In this document: positions 10,879 through 24,036 of the stretch, one piece after another
Numbering within the stretch: position 1 is the stretch's first letter
How the letters are laid out: the number at the start of each line of letters is the position of its first letter
Source of the DNA: Camarhynchus parvulus
Lineage: Eukaryota > Chordata > Aves > Passeriformes > Thraupidae
Direction: 5' to 3'
DNA: 64,000 nucleotides
NCBI RefSeq assembly: GCF_901933205.1
Contig: NC_044581.1
Location: 15,427,501-15,491,500 of the forward strand
Notes under the pieces: model-generated
Database searches by the model: none
What the model was told of the DNA's origin: nothing
Seen by the model: the letters and a program-made list of their open reading frames with translations, nothing else
Translations under genes and position numbers: made by a program

Positions 10879-13800
10879 ATACAATTTGTACCCAAGATCC
10901 ATGTGAAAAGGCACTATAAACTTGAATTTTTTAATTCCTTTAACTGATAGAGAAACTGAATATCTTGAGGTTTCCCAGCTCTGATGAGCTCTCCTGTGCC
11001 CAGTATTCAGGTCCTAAAATACTTCCCCAAAATAGCAGTTGGCACTACTATAGTGCTGCACAGACATAGAAGCACCAGTTTCCATGAAGATCAGCTGTGT
11101 TAGTAAATCCACTGCCCCAGCCATTTTGCTACGTAACCTGTTTTTCCTTGCAAGGGTAAAGTCTGCTCCTCTCTGCTGCCTTGAGGACACCTGGATCTAC
11201 AACTCTGCTGCATAATGAACGTGCCTGCTTCTGCCAAGATTTAGGCACAGGTGTCAGTTCCTTGTCAGCCTCCAGGGCCAATAAACAGTCTCTGCAATGT
11301 AAAATGAGACAATACATTCACAAAGTCATCACGTTTCCCAGAACACGTGAAGCTCCAAAATAAATACATTTCAAACATTATAACACTCCCATATTCATAA
11401 GGTTCATTACTGTTTTTAATTTTGCTTGCTGCTTATTTACTGTTTACTGTCTTGCTTTACTACCCTGGTGAAATTGCAGTTAATTGATACCCCAAATGGA
11501 AAGAGAAAAGAAATAAAAAGGAACACAATTCCAGAAATGCTTGGTCCCTAACTAATCCTGCCATAGACTTGCTGCTGCCAAGATGGCACTGTATGAAAAG
11601 GTTAAAAGAACGTCTTCCAAAATTCCTGTACCCTCTCTAATCTCTCTTGTCAATCTTTTAAAGTGGCTTTTTGGCAGTGAAAGAAGCCCTCTGCATTCTG
11701 TGACAAAACACTTTCAACAGAAGATGACCTTACAAGCAGATGTCTCTCTGATGACTGCAGCTGTCTTAGCAGGATTTTCACAGAAACAAAGTCCCTCTGA
11801 AGAATGAGAAATAATACATTTCCCTACAAGAAGATTTTGTACCCCTTAAAAAGATAGGATTCCCAGCAGACTCTCACACTTTCAGCTTTTCAGGGTGCCT
11901 TTCCCACAACTGTCTAATAATTTTTGAATAGCATTCCCCAGGGACACAGAGCCCCACTCCTCACATGCAGAACAGGTATTTGGCTTGATTTTGTTCTGGT
12001 TAATGAACTGTATTCTACTTGGATGGAAAAATCTGTCTCGTCCCTTGAAAATCCCCCTGACTGTCCCTCAAGCTGCTTGCCTACCCCAGTGCCACCTGTA
12101 TCTGCCTCTACTGATAATGGTACCACCTCACATCTAACCAGCTACACAGATGCCAGTTTGCTCTTCAACAAACCCAGTCTGTTCCATGCATAATTTCAGG
12201 AGGCTGAATCCCTATATCTTATGATGGCTTAAAAACTGCTTATCTAGGCAAATTTATCTGCAAATTCTCATAGGCTTCTGTGCATCCTGCATTGTGAACA
12301 TTAAATGTTTGCACTCATTTTAGTTCAGACTCATTCCACTGCACAATATTTGCAAAAACCCCTCTCTGGCAAAATCGTGCAGTAAAACAAGTACAATCAA
12401 CTGATAACAATAAAGAATGGTGCACGGTTGTTCATTTCCTTAGCAAGAAAACAATCAATTTAGCAAAGCAACAAAATCAATTAAATATCAGCTATTCCCC
12501 AAGCTACTGCTTGCTTTGTGCAATCTGAACTTTGGAGCCTTTCTTTCTGTGATGGCATAAATGACAAGAGGAAGATTGGAAACGATGGTCATGGTGCTCC
12601 TTCACCTTTCTCTCAGGAGCAAAACCAGCAGAAAAGATTTCTAGGGGAAATGTCATACAAAAAGCACTCTTGCATCTGAGGGAAATTTACATTTGAACCT
12701 TATTGATAATAAGAAGGAATGATTAATTTCTTCTGCAAACAGCACACAATAGCTTGGGGTTTGGCGCTGCATTTATCCACAGACAGGTGGGAAAAACCTA
12801 CCACAGTGTGCTCTACCAGGCAGCAATCTGAAACCACCAGTGGAACTCACAATACTTCCTATTGCAAATGAAACAATAACTGACTGCTGAGTTATGACAG
12901 CATTTTTAGCTTTATGATTAAAGACAAGAAGTTCTAAGTAGCAAAACTATACTTTCTTTTGCCTATCAGGAAAAAAGCTCTGTGAAGCCCCTAACAGATA
13001 TTGATTAAAAAGGCATGTGTGAGTACTCACACACAGTCCAGGTGTGTGAAGAAATCTACATGCCTACTTCATCTTTCCCACAAGCATCCTGCTAGGTTAG
13101 GTCTTAAAAGAGAGATACATCTACTGGCAGGTACCACATACTTTTATCTGAGATGCATCAGGATTTTTACACCCTGAAACTCCTTGGCTATTTTTCAGTC
13201 TGCACTATAACCATACTAAAATTATAAAATATTATTTTTATTGCTAATTACAGTTATGAATATAGTTGAATACAAAAGCAATTAATATCAATATCAAATA
13301 AATGGAACATAAATATATTTAACTTTTTCTTAAAATTTTTCTGTTGATGTAAGTTATGATTAGGTCAGTACATTTTTTTTTAAGTACACCCCTGATATCA
13401 CTAGTAAATCTTATTTTTACAGTTCTTTTACAATAATTTTTCTATCCAAAAAAAGATGGGAATCTTTTACTAATAATCACCACCAGCTAACTACATTTTA
13501 TGAATGCCTTTTTTTAAAGTATCGATACTGCATTAATTTTTTTCAATTGGCTTTTAATTCTGTAGTTTTAAGTGAAAGGTCTTTCAGATTAGTTGACAAA
13601 AATAACAACCTTTTACAAGATTAACCCATTCTGTTGGAGCATTCAAATTAGTGAGATATGTTGTTCCTTGAGAAATAAAATGCAAAGCCTTTTACATGAA
13701 GAAGTCTTGCTTTGCAAACTGATTTTTCACAGGGCTCAATCCTCCTCCATTAAAGCTCACAGAAATTATTCCTCAGCTGCAATGTAACTGTGATATCGGA

Positions 13801-15284
13801 GCATTTAGAGCAGCTTTCTAAAACATTTTTTATTAAAAAGATTTGAGCATGAAACTTTAAAAAATCCACATCAATGCTTTCTATAAGTCCTTTCAGATTG
13901 GCAAAAATCACACACTATGTTGTTAAGAACAGCCTGAGAGTGTGAGGCAGTGAATGCAATGCTTTTTAACAACACATTTTCAGTTATTACTATAAAATTG
14001 TAATTAGATAGTAAATTACAATGTTAATATTCACTTTGAACAAATAAGTGTTTGTAGTTGTAGAACTGGGCATTATTATGGTAGCACTGGGACCTATTCA
14101 CAAAGTAAGACATAGAATTTCTTCATAAAAGTTATTCTATTCTGTAGTTTTTCCTTATGAACTTGCATGAAATGCTGGCTTTTTATGTGCACTATTTGCT
14201 GAAGTCATCTTTGCCAACATCAAAATCTATATTTCTCTTTGGGGAAGTGCCAAAACAAGCATTTCTCTCATCTGGTTCCACTACTATCAGAAGAATATAA
14301 AGACATGAAGGAATCATTCCTCCCTGCACAGAGAAAAATATTATGTAAATGAGTTGACAAAGTTAAACTCTAACCATTTTTACAGGAAATGTAACATTGC
14401 TCTCTCCATTGGGAAAAAAAAGTTACTCTTAAAATGTTTACATGATACTGAAATATCTAAAAATGTACATAATATATGAAATTACATACATTGCATACAC
14501 ATTTATGATATAAATAATAATGATAACATACTATACTTTAAAAGATGTGAATATATATAAAATGTAATATATCTGAAATATCAGTAATAGTTAAAAATAG
14601 AAAATTCCTACTGTGTTTTAATTATTCTTACTTCATTTTCCCCTTATCTTATTCCTTTTCAATAGTTTATTTTTCCAGTTAAGGAAGTTGTCTTGAAACA
14701 TGTACAAAGTTTTTTTCCCAATTTGCATACAAAGAGAGATTGAAAAAACGCTTATTTATTATGTCAAATCATTTGCAATACGTTTTGTATAACCACTCTT
14801 GATAGAAGCTGAAATTTGGTTTTAGAAAAGTGTTTCTGAAAGCATGTTAGAGCACTGCTCAGTGATAAACTTCTGCAAATTATGTCACGGGCATGTAAAG
14901 CACAATTTAAACCATGATCCAGAAGGTTTCATTACATACAGAACTAGCTAGCTCCAGAGTAGGCACACAGAGAGATGTTTCATTCCATGTGTACAATAAG
15001 TATCTTGCAGGAAAAGTGTGAGAAAGCAAAGTCTATATTCCTTTGGGATGTCAGGAACCACCACGTTCTACAGCCAAAAAGCCATTGACCATACAATGAC
15101 CACAGAACTGCTGCACAGAAATGTGGCAGGAGTGACACTGGACAAGGCAAATCTCCACCTGGCAAAAAGGGGACAAAGTATTCTAGGAGAATTTGATTTT
15201 AAAATTTCAGTGATTTATTGACTCTGCTCATAGGTTTCTCCATAAGTCCCAGGAGAGATGGATGAGCGAGCAGAGAGGAGGTAA
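10879..15284. other. AT-rich non-coding DNA
   Basis: Very AT-rich from about 13.2 to 14.8 kb. No gene recognised. Frames at 11583-11807 and 11924-12193 (plus) show no known domain and have no good splice sites around them. Confidence 0.6.
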
Positions 15285-15490
15285 AGCTGCCAAAAGGTGC
15301 ATGATAAGTACATTTATCACATGGCTCTGCAATTTATCTTATATGTCTCAAATTTTTCATATAGCTCCCATTTGTAATCACCATGTGAAAAATTAGGGAG
15401 GCATGTGATAAATTAAGTTGTGAATTGTGATTTCTAATAAGTTAATCATTTATCCATGCAATTTAAATTTAACTTCTAATCACATCTAGT
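15285..15490. promoter_or_regulatory. Possible conserved non-coding element with GATA/homeodomain sites
   Basis: A run of related motifs: TTATCACATGG (15315), TTTATCTTAT (15333), AATCACCATGTGA (15377), GTGATAAATTAAG (15408), TAATAAGTTAATCATTTATC (15436). The repeated use of (A/T)GATAA and TAAT-type cores on both strands in 200 bases looks like an enhancer. Conservation is not shown here. Confidence 0.3.
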
Positions 15491-16262
15491 CTTTCAGGAC
15501 ACAAAAGACCAAACAGAGGAAAACACACAAGAAAGACCAAAATGAGACAAAAATGTATCATCAATGTAAATGCATTTTCATAACCTAGTTTCTGATCCAT
15601 TATTTCTGAAAACAATAATTTCAACTTGTCAACTGAAAGGATTCCAGAATCTCAGACCACAGGAGGAATTTTGTGACCAAAAATGAAGTATCTCTTAAAC
15701 CAAACTGCCTTTAGGTAGTACTATCACATTACTGGCCCATTAATCCATTTCCTCAGGACTTAACACATTCCAAAATGTCTTAGCCATTTCATTTTAAGAT
15801 GCCATCCAACAAAAAGTTTCTTTTTTCTTTTATTAACCAGAGCTATCCTGCAATCATTAAGAATATATCTATCTCTCTATCTCAATTCATCTTGTTCTTA
15901 AACTTACACACTGGTACTAATTGCACACTAGCAACCCAGTATTTAGCTGAAAGTACTGTATAAAAAAATCTAAGTGTTTAACAGGTTTGGATAAAATCCA
16001 TTATTTTCATTAATGGATCTCATTTTTATTTTATTGGGGTTTTTTACTATCAGATTAAAAGCACATTTTTTATTGTTTTTCCTAATGCAATTCTGTGTGA
16101 TGTGCTCAGAATGAATGGGATAGTTATTGGTTTATTTGTTTTTTCTTGCTTTTTTATCCTGGTCCTATTCCTATTATTTAATACTTTTCACATTAGTTTG
16201 ATACCGTTTACTGTGTACACAGAAGTGCAAGACACTGAATATGCATATATATAACCACCTTT
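15491..16262. other. AT-rich non-coding DNA
   Basis: No gene recognised. A short imperfect (TATC)n stretch lies near 15865-15885. Confidence 0.6.
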
Positions 16263-16295
16263 ACACACACACACACACACACATATATACACACA
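16263..16295. repeat. (CA)n microsatellite with interruption
   Basis: Ten AC units at 16263-16282, then ATATATACACACA. A typical dinucleotide repeat, probably polymorphic. Confidence 0.95.
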
Positions 16296-17563
16296 TTATT
16301 TTAGAAATCTCTTGCAACTTGCATTGTTTCTGTTGTTGGAAAGAAGTAGAATTGCTCTAAACAATAAACTGTTACCAAACTGTGATACAAGCTTTTGCAG
16401 TATTTACAAATTTTAAAATATCCTTTCCAACCCTAAATTATTGAGCCAATTTCCTCAATGAAATTCATATTCCAAATATCAATAAGAATTTGAACTTCAT
16501 CCGATACTTAAAAGACTGTAAAATATTACAACCACTTGTTTAAATATTTGGGCCATGTAAATTCCAGGAGACTTAAGTGTAGAGTTTCCAACATAAATAG
16601 TCATGACTGTCATTCTTATAGGTGAAAGTAAAGCGTGGGATGACAGAGAGAAAAATCCTTAGAGCCAGGGACTGCTCTTGATTCCAAAGCAATTTTTATG
16701 CGAGTTTTGCCATTCACTTCCGTGGAAAGATTCAAACATAAGATCTATAAGGTGCAATGAATATTAACATAATTCTTTGCTTAATCAAGTAGTTGTTTGC
16801 AGAATATGAAAGTTTCCCATAATCCTTCTCTGCAGCACCTCCAAAAAAGAGTTGTATCCGTGAGCCTGATACCCAGGTACAGTTGTGAGTTGTGCAGACA
16901 AACAGTAGTACATGGAGAAAAAAAAACATCTGTAGGGGGAAAAAATATCTCAAATTACTGTCTACAAGGGCAAAATCTAGGCTTCAGGAAGGTGTCTATA
17001 ATTGCACACAAAACATGGAGCAGGGCCAGTCTATGCCAATTAAACATTTGGTCTGAGTTGCTTATAGTAACTTTCCCATGACTACAGTTTATACTTCTCT
17101 CATCATCATAACTAATTGAGAACAATACTTTGCATTTGTCAGAGGTTTAAAAAAAAACCTCTTAATGAAAGTAAAAGTTATTATTCACAGCTAATAGAAT
17201 ACTCAGTATCACTAAAGATTAATTACTGCTATTTTGAGGCCTTCTGAAAGACCAAGAAAATGATATGCACTGAGCACATAGAAGGAAAACAAAGAATTAA
17301 AGATAGAATCAACATATTTACAGGTATTGTGACTCTTCCAATGAAATAGACAAATAATCTCAATTACACCATTGTTTTCTACACAACAGAATCACAGCAA
17401 TGCTTTTCAGAGTTTAACTCTTGTGTATGGCTGGTAGATCTTACAGTATGCAAGGAATAAACGAGCAGGAAAAAGCAAATTGTTAGTTGCACTTACAGAC
17501 TGACCACTTGGATAACATGGTGAATGTACTGTGAATGTTACTTAAGCAATCAGAAGGTTTTAC
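16296..17563. other. AT-rich non-coding DNA
   Basis: No gene recognised. Overlapping frames on both strands at 16732-17081 are not protein-like. Confidence 0.6.
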
Positions 17564-17668
17564 CTTTCCCTACACTTTCAGCCTCTATCAGACTGCGCAC
17601 AGCTGCATCACAACATATCATGTTTAGACTTCCAGTATCTGAGCCGCCAAAAGAGACGAGCTGTGGAG
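17564..17668 (-). other. Candidate symmetric exon or conserved element
   Basis: On the minus strand a possible acceptor (CTGCTGTTCAAACAG) is followed by 105 bases in one open frame and a possible donor (GGGAAAG/GTAAAA). Entry and exit are both in phase 1, so it could be included or skipped without shifting a frame. The peptide includes SFGGSDTGSLNMICCDAAVR and then SLIEAESVGK. Several CpGs survive here (for example in GACTGCGCACAG and GAGCCGCC). The acceptor tract is weak and no family is recognised. A non-coding regulatory element is equally possible. Confidence 0.25.
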
Positions 17669-19914
17669 CTGTTTGAACAGCAGCCCTTGCCCTGCTAGTT
17701 TTGTCACTTCCAGGCACCACCTTTGAAAAAGAGCATGGCTCTTTTTCCCTTAGAGAGAGAAGCCAGGCTAGAAACCGAGCCCACCACTTGGCTGGCCACA
17801 AGGTATTACCTGGAATTCTTTTCTGAGCTCGATAGTAGGCAACTTGACCTCCAAAGTTGAACAGTTCTACTTAAAGGTTCAGCTTACTGCTCATGCTCGT
17901 GAAGTTTGATTTATTTCTACCACATCCCAACCTACCAAAACATGGATTGTTTATTTGACAGAAAGAATAAGGCACTTGCTGTCTGTTCCTGTGCTTCTTA
18001 GAAGTTGCAAGCAGCACCATCTGGAGCAGACTATTAGCTGGAAGGTTTCCAAAAGGTACTCAATTCATTTTCTAGGGAAAGAGGTTTTGAGTCGTGCACA
18101 AGATGTTTTGGCTGTATGGCAACCAAAGAAAGATCTTATGAAGCCACAAAGTACTAAAATAAATGACAGTAGGATTAAAAAAAAAAAAATTATAAAAATG
18201 TGCTATTTACCTCTTTGTCCACTAAAGACAAGGGGACTTTTATGACTGACACTATTTTGGCTAATATTGTGTGCATCTTGAAAATCTCACCCAAAAGACT
18301 TTATTGTACACTGTTGACAAAACTTAGAATAGAAACAATATTTTGAAGCTCAATCACATTTTTCCTGCTACAAACTGGCAATGAAAACAGGTTTCTTAAT
18401 ATGCTCTGGCAGTGGGAAATCATGATCAGATTCAACCCATAAAAGTGGTTTAAAGCAAAAGGTTTTAAAAGAGGAGAAATCCTAAGTCAGCATCATGCTG
18501 CTGTAGTAATAGATGCTATAGGAAATGCACAGGTTAAGATGTAGATTAAAGTTTTTCTTGCTAAATTAAGGGAGAAATTATTCTTTCCCCCTAATTTTGG
18601 AGATGTAATACAAACACCACCTGGTTTAACCCTTACCTAAAACCCTAGGTTTTCTTTAGGGACTATTTGTCTCTCTTTGGAAATCTCATTTCAGACTCTT
18701 TGGCAAGTTTGGGAGCTGTTTCTCAATAGGATTATACTACACACATAGAGTCAATCCAGACCTATCTATAGAGCTGTCCCACAAAACACTCCAGTTCCAA
18801 GGAATGACTCCCCTCTAGCAGCACTGATTTCCATAGCAGGAGACAAAATATCAGTAACTCTTGTGCTGAAAGTCAACAGTCACAGAAATATTAGTTTCTT
18901 GATCTCTTTCTCTGTACCCTTTGAGATGTCATGGAAAGGGTTCATCTCTGACAAAGCTGAGAGCTGAGGGAGGTGTGTCACTCTGGCCACACCTATAAAA
19001 CTCCAGATAATTTTTCTTTTTTTTTCTTCTTAATTTTGAACCTGCAAGGTGGGGGGGAAGGTTCAATGACAGCTGTTATGTTTCTCTTTACCATTGTCTA
19101 CAGAGAAAATAAAGGAAACAATTTCCTCAGTCTTTGTAAGATTTAGGGACAGAAGAAAACTGATATGCTTTCTCTTATGAGAAAAGCATAAATATTATAC
19201 ATCAGGAGATAATTCTGTGGATTTATGCAGCAAAAATATTATATCAAACAATCCTGGTGAATGTACAGGTGCTGTAGAGATGTCTGAATATTCTTGCTAT
19301 GGACTGATCTTCAGTTCTGGACTGCCAGATGATTCAAGTCTGGTAAATGCTTAATCAATTTCCTTTATTTGAAAAAAGAAATCAAAATCACCATGTCTAG
19401 TGCTTGGCATGTGGGTCTTCTAGCTTTAGGAAGCAGTGGCGCCAATGAATTTTACCTCAACTATTAGTATGTAACTCACTCCAAATCCCAGATACAAATG
19501 ATGGCAACCTTTTCATTAAAAACAAAAAAACCACCATGATGAAATAAAGCAAACCAAATAAAACCCACCACAACAAAGCCTGAGTTCATAGTCAGATAAT
19601 AATGTGGAAAATCCAAATCTTTAAAAATCAGGAGATATCAGAATTTAGCTTGTATGTCATCTTGCTTCAGTTTGGTGTGTTTGGATACAGCCTTTCATTT
19701 TGTGACCTCCTGCTACTCTTCCATGCTGTAGAGTGTCCAGGAGGTTGGTTTTATACCAAGTTTGTTGTGTGCAATGTACACATATTGCATCTTCATGTTC
19801 TACATATTTAATAGCAGTTCTCATCTTCTAAGACATACTCATGGCTGAGTTGTTCATTAAGCAATTTTTAAAGAGTTTTATGGTCCTGTGAACAATAATT
19901 TTTTGTGGAAGCAG
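17669..19914. other. AT-rich non-coding DNA
   Basis: Includes a poly(A) run at 18177-18189 and a G-run (GGTGGGGGGG) near 19048. The frame open upstream of 17668 on the minus strand runs to 17801, but the extra part has no recognised content. Confidence 0.55.
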
Positions 19915-20340
19915 ACTAAATTGTGCGCTGTGATAATTACACCAAACTAATTGTAGGCAAAATTAGCGAGGGGTCGGACCAATTCAGTTTCGCAAGAAAA
20001 TATATGCTTTGCTTACACCTTAAATGATCTTTAGAAAATTAATCACGTAAAACTGAATCTCCTTAAATCAACGTATATAATTTTCTGTACCTTTGCTGTG
20101 AAACAGGAAGTTTTAACACTGCTTTGAAAAACGCAACTTGCTAAATGTTTTTTTGATTATCATTTTTGTTTAAATTTCCAATTAACTTTACCCTAGAGAA
20201 TCAAACAACGTGAGTCTTTTATGCTGTACTGGTACATTAAAACCATACCCAAACACAGTGTGTAAGGAAGAAACATCAATAATACAAGTGCGTTTTTTAA
20301 ATCTCTTTTACTGCCAGCTATAACATCAGCCCGATAATTG
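19915..20340. promoter_or_regulatory. Possible conserved non-coding element, CpG-retaining
   Basis: Unusually many CpGs for this AT-rich setting (TGTGCGCTGTG, TTAGCGAGG, GGTCGGACC, TTTCGCAAG, ATCACGTAA, CAACGTAT, AAACGCAAC). Homeodomain-type cores are also present (GATAATTACACC, CTAATTG). CpGs decay quickly in neutral methylated DNA, so their retention hints at constraint. There is no good open frame. Confidence 0.35.
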
Positions 20341-21800
20341 TCTCTAATATCATGGAAATTCTCACATAAAATTTCTTTAAATTTCCTGTCTCCAGACAAT
20401 GTAAAGTCCATTGTGGAGCTCTTGCCCAGAAGCCTTTGATGTTTCAAGCCTGTCATTCAGGTGGTGCTGGAGAGTTGCTGCCATGGCAGTCGCCAGTGGT
20501 AGAGCCTGGCTCCCAGGCTCTCCTCCAGAGGCTCAGTTCATCTCTGAGACTCTGACACTGACCTCACATCCGAGCAGGTGGACTACTCTCAATGGGCAAA
20601 TTTCACACGTAATGAGCAATATGCTTCTCATTTTCCTTGTTTGAGGTTGTTTCTGGTACTAGCCTTACTGATACACATTTGTGCTAATTTAAAAGTTTTA
20701 TCATGTATAAATGGTATTTTATGACTTTACAGAATAACACTTTGTACAGTCACCTAATTTATATCAGTGGTTGCTAAAGAGCTCAAAAACTACTCAATAA
20801 CTGACTATTCAATTATTTCAATAGAAAAAAAGGAACTGCAATTATTACAAAACAATTTTTTTATATCCTAGTAAAATATTATCCCACCAAAAAAATCATA
20901 TAGATATTGTTTCTTCAGCAAACTTACTCTGATGCAAATAGTTTTAGATTTTGTAGAATGTGAAATATTGAGTAGCACATGTAGTACTAAAACTCACTAA
21001 TTGCAATACTTAGAATGTGCTGGAATGACTTGAAACAACTTTGCCAAAACAAAATGGTCGAAGCCAATCATTTTGATGCAGTGTTCCAGCAATGTGTTAA
21101 CTGAATCTAAGTTTTTCTCATAACAAAACTATACATTTGAATTTTTCAGTACAAAAATTATTCTGTAAGGTGCTTTTGATCAACTACAGCAAACACCAGA
21201 TTTCCCCTAAATTATTTGAAAGGTACTTCCTTTTTACCTCAAGGACTTAAAAGATTAATATAGCAGATTTGTATTTCTTTGGTGGCCATAAAGTATTTTT
21301 TGCAACTACAGACTGTTTTAACACTGTCTGCAAGTAAAAGTACCAAAAATATTGTATTTACAGTGACCTTGCTGAGCATTAAATAGTTCTTGTCTTTTTC
21401 ATCACTTTCAGCAATTTTGGAGCTAAAGCTTTTTTACCATTCATAAAGAAGCCACTTTTTTCCTGCAAAATGTAGCAAAGCCAATCCAATTTACATTGTT
21501 TTTCACTGTTTTATGGATGCTTGGATGCCAATTTATAAAGATTCCTGATGAAGACAATAGCTGGTTTGTAGGATGCTGGAGTAGCAGTCAAGAAAATTTA
21601 CATGACCTTGAGCCCACTGCCTGCTGAGTGAGTTTTCCTTTCCCATATCCCAAGAAGCTAAAGACTCTTTTTGATTAATAACTCTGGGAGGTGCTATTTA
21701 ACATTTGTGACTGTCAATGAGGTGTACTAGAGACTCAGAACAGCTCTGTCAACAGAACTGTCCTGGTGGAGAAGTCACACAGGTGGGAGACAGCAGAACC
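20341..21800. other. AT-rich non-coding DNA
   Basis: No gene recognised. A less AT-rich patch at about 20400-20580 has opposing short frames with no coding hallmarks. Confidence 0.55.
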
Positions 21801-21845
21801 CTCAGCACAGCCACTCTTACCTGCTGTGACAGAGGAGAAATGGGT
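21801..21845 (-). promoter_or_regulatory. Recursive-splice-like site (acceptor fused to donor)
   Basis: Minus strand: pyrimidine tract TTTCTCCTCTGTCACAGCAG directly followed by GTAAGAGT, with the junction between 21821 and 21820. A strong acceptor immediately abutting a strong donor is the signature of ratchet points used to remove very long introns in steps. It has the same orientation as the candidate exons at 27.6 and 53.1 kb and lies downstream of both. This is a motif-level call only. Confidence 0.35.
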
Positions 21846-22834
21846 GGAATTATTTTGCATTGTGGCAAAAAGCAGGTATCTCCCCACTGGAAAGGTCTAA
21901 GCCCTGAAAAGGATGAAAACTATTTAACATTCCTGCTTATTAAGGTCCACACACTCATAATATGGATAATGCATTACATCAGCTAGAAATAAAAATGAAT
22001 CATGGGCAAGGAATGTATAGAGACAGATCCTGCACATCAAAACAAGCCACTTAAAGTTGAAGGAGCAAAGATGATGCCACAAAGACACAAAGCATTTATA
22101 AAATCTTTAAACATTAGCTTCAGCAAAGTAGCTACAAGAAATGCCCTCAGAGATAGAATATCTAAGAAAAATAGTACTGGCATCTAATTACAGCAGTAGA
22201 GTTTGCTGCTTTTATCTGTAATTGGACTGTATAGTCTTTCATTCTAATTTACTTTACATCCAAACTGTGATAATCAAGACAAGCAGAACAGAATGGCTTG
22301 TAACTGGCTATACCACCGACACCAGTTAATGCCTAATTATAACAACTAAATTAAAGAGGGGACTGTAAGGAGGTTGAGTATCAGTTTGAAGCATTTAATT
22401 CTGTGGAAAGAAATAGAGATTTTAAATCCTAAGTAAAAAAAATCAATATTATGGCTCATTATATTGGTATTGCTAAACAGATTAATGAAATTAAGTATTT
22501 TGTTTTTTAAAGAAAAGTTTTATCATGATGTAAAGATAGCTTTTAATGAAAGACCACACTAGAGAAGGAAATTCACATTCCAGACCAATTTATAAACCAA
22601 TCTAATCTGGAAAAAACAGTAGGTAGAATTGACTTTCCTAGGATATCTCTAAGAGGTGCAGAACATGTTACATGCTGGTGGAATAACTGCAGCATTCTGA
22701 AAAAGTGTACACACAATACAAAAGAGCAAGAAAACCCAGAATCCCAGGAAACCTTTCGACATAAATCTAATTTTTTTTAATGTTCTAAATACAAATTAAT
22801 TATCTTTGAAAGACAGGTTAACCAAAATGAATAT
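21846..22834. other. AT-rich non-coding DNA
   Basis: No gene recognised. Confidence 0.6.
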
Positions 22835-22890
22835 TTTTTCCTTACAGAATCCATGAAAGTAAAGAAAAGGAAACCGAATGCTCAGTACTT
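22835..22890 (+). other. Plus-strand acceptor with short open segment
   Basis: A good acceptor (TATTTTTTCCTTACAG, ending at 22847) precedes a 43-base purine-rich segment open in one frame (IHESKEKETECSVL) that ends at a possible donor GTGAGC. This would be a microexon on the strand opposite to the other candidates. Chance occurrence is likely. Confidence 0.12.
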
Positions 22891-23422
22891 GTGAGCCACA
22901 GTTAGCATAAATTCTAAACACACTGTTTTAGGAATTACAACATAAATTGGTCATCTACATGTTGAACTGACTGCATAAGAATTCATCTTCTGGGATTTAA
23001 AATAGGAGCAAGGGGAATAAAAATGGTTGCTGTTAACGATCTTGCTAAATTGACCTATAATATTCCAGTGGTAGGTGGATAAAGAACTAGTTGGCATTCA
23101 TGGGGCATGTAGCATAATTTGGTCCATTCAGTATCTTCGATAGAAAGCAGTAGAAAATATTGAGAAAAATTAAAATATTCACATTGTTAAGCTTATAAAC
23201 TCAATGGAAGTAGAATCTGCTTTCACATGACACTCATAATTATCCTGAGTCTTCATCATCTGTAGGTGAAGCCAAAGCTGGTGATTCTAAAGTTCTAAAA
23301 CTCTTAAATATGTTCATCAGCTGGTTCATCTGTCCCTTCTCTCAGGCAGAATCCAGGGTGGGGAGGGGGTGCTGTGATCACTTTTTTATCAGATGTAAAA
23401 TGAGAATAATGGAAACTTCTTT
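22891..23422. other. AT-rich non-coding DNA
   Basis: A G-rich patch (CAGGGTGGGGAGGGGGTG, about 23355-23370) has only three separated G runs. No gene recognised. Confidence 0.6.
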
Positions 23423-24036
23423 TTAAAGTTTTAGAAATATTTCACTACTTCCTAAACTTACCAAGACAGAAAACTCCCTCCTTAAAAAACCAAGCAAGGC
23501 TTTTGCAACTACCTCTGCCCATCTTTGACACGCCACTGCCCTTTTGGCCTCTTCCAACCAAATTTGTAAAGTGGCAGAAGCCCTTCTCACTTCAGCTCTC
23601 ACAGAGATGAAATTCAGCACGTTTTAAGAGGAGAGTGACTTCTCTGGGTGTCCTCATGAATCTGAGGTAATTTTAGCTGGCAAATCAGCCCACATGTCAG
23701 ACAACAACTTGTGAGCCATTCCAGATTGCTCCTGGCGTTGTGTCCTGGAGGTTCCCACACGGCTGATTGCCAGGACGGGCACAACACACAAATTGTGAAC
23801 AGGGCAGGATACCAGGGGCTCCCACGGCCACTTTGTGGCACAGAGGTGCTGTCTGACTGGAGAAGGATATGCACCCCTGAAATAAAATGCATTATAAAGT
23901 AAACAATTGCACAGGCCAGAAAATGAAATGTTCTTTGCATTGTTATTTCTGCTGAGTAGGGAACTGAACAAAAGTAAGTAATAGAATCTTCAGGACACCT
24001 CCAGATTGCTGAATCTTGCTTTAAAGAGAGGAGCAA
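23423..24036. other. Less AT-rich block with minus-strand frames, origin unclear
   Basis: Minus-strand frames of 65 and 140 codons overlap here. The shorter one ends near a strong donor (TCTTG/GTAAGTTT, rc near 23457) and has an alanine- and arginine-rich helix-like stretch (RRASATLQIWLEEAKRAV). No convincing acceptor precedes it and no domain is recognised. It could be a diverged repeat or a non-coding exon. Confidence 0.25.

Noticed and set aside
10621..10919. Several short frames on both strands
   Set aside because: They overlap the CR1 3' end at 10660-10878.
23350..23372. G-rich stretch as a quadruplex candidate
   Set aside because: Only three separated G runs, so weaker than the motif at 45158.
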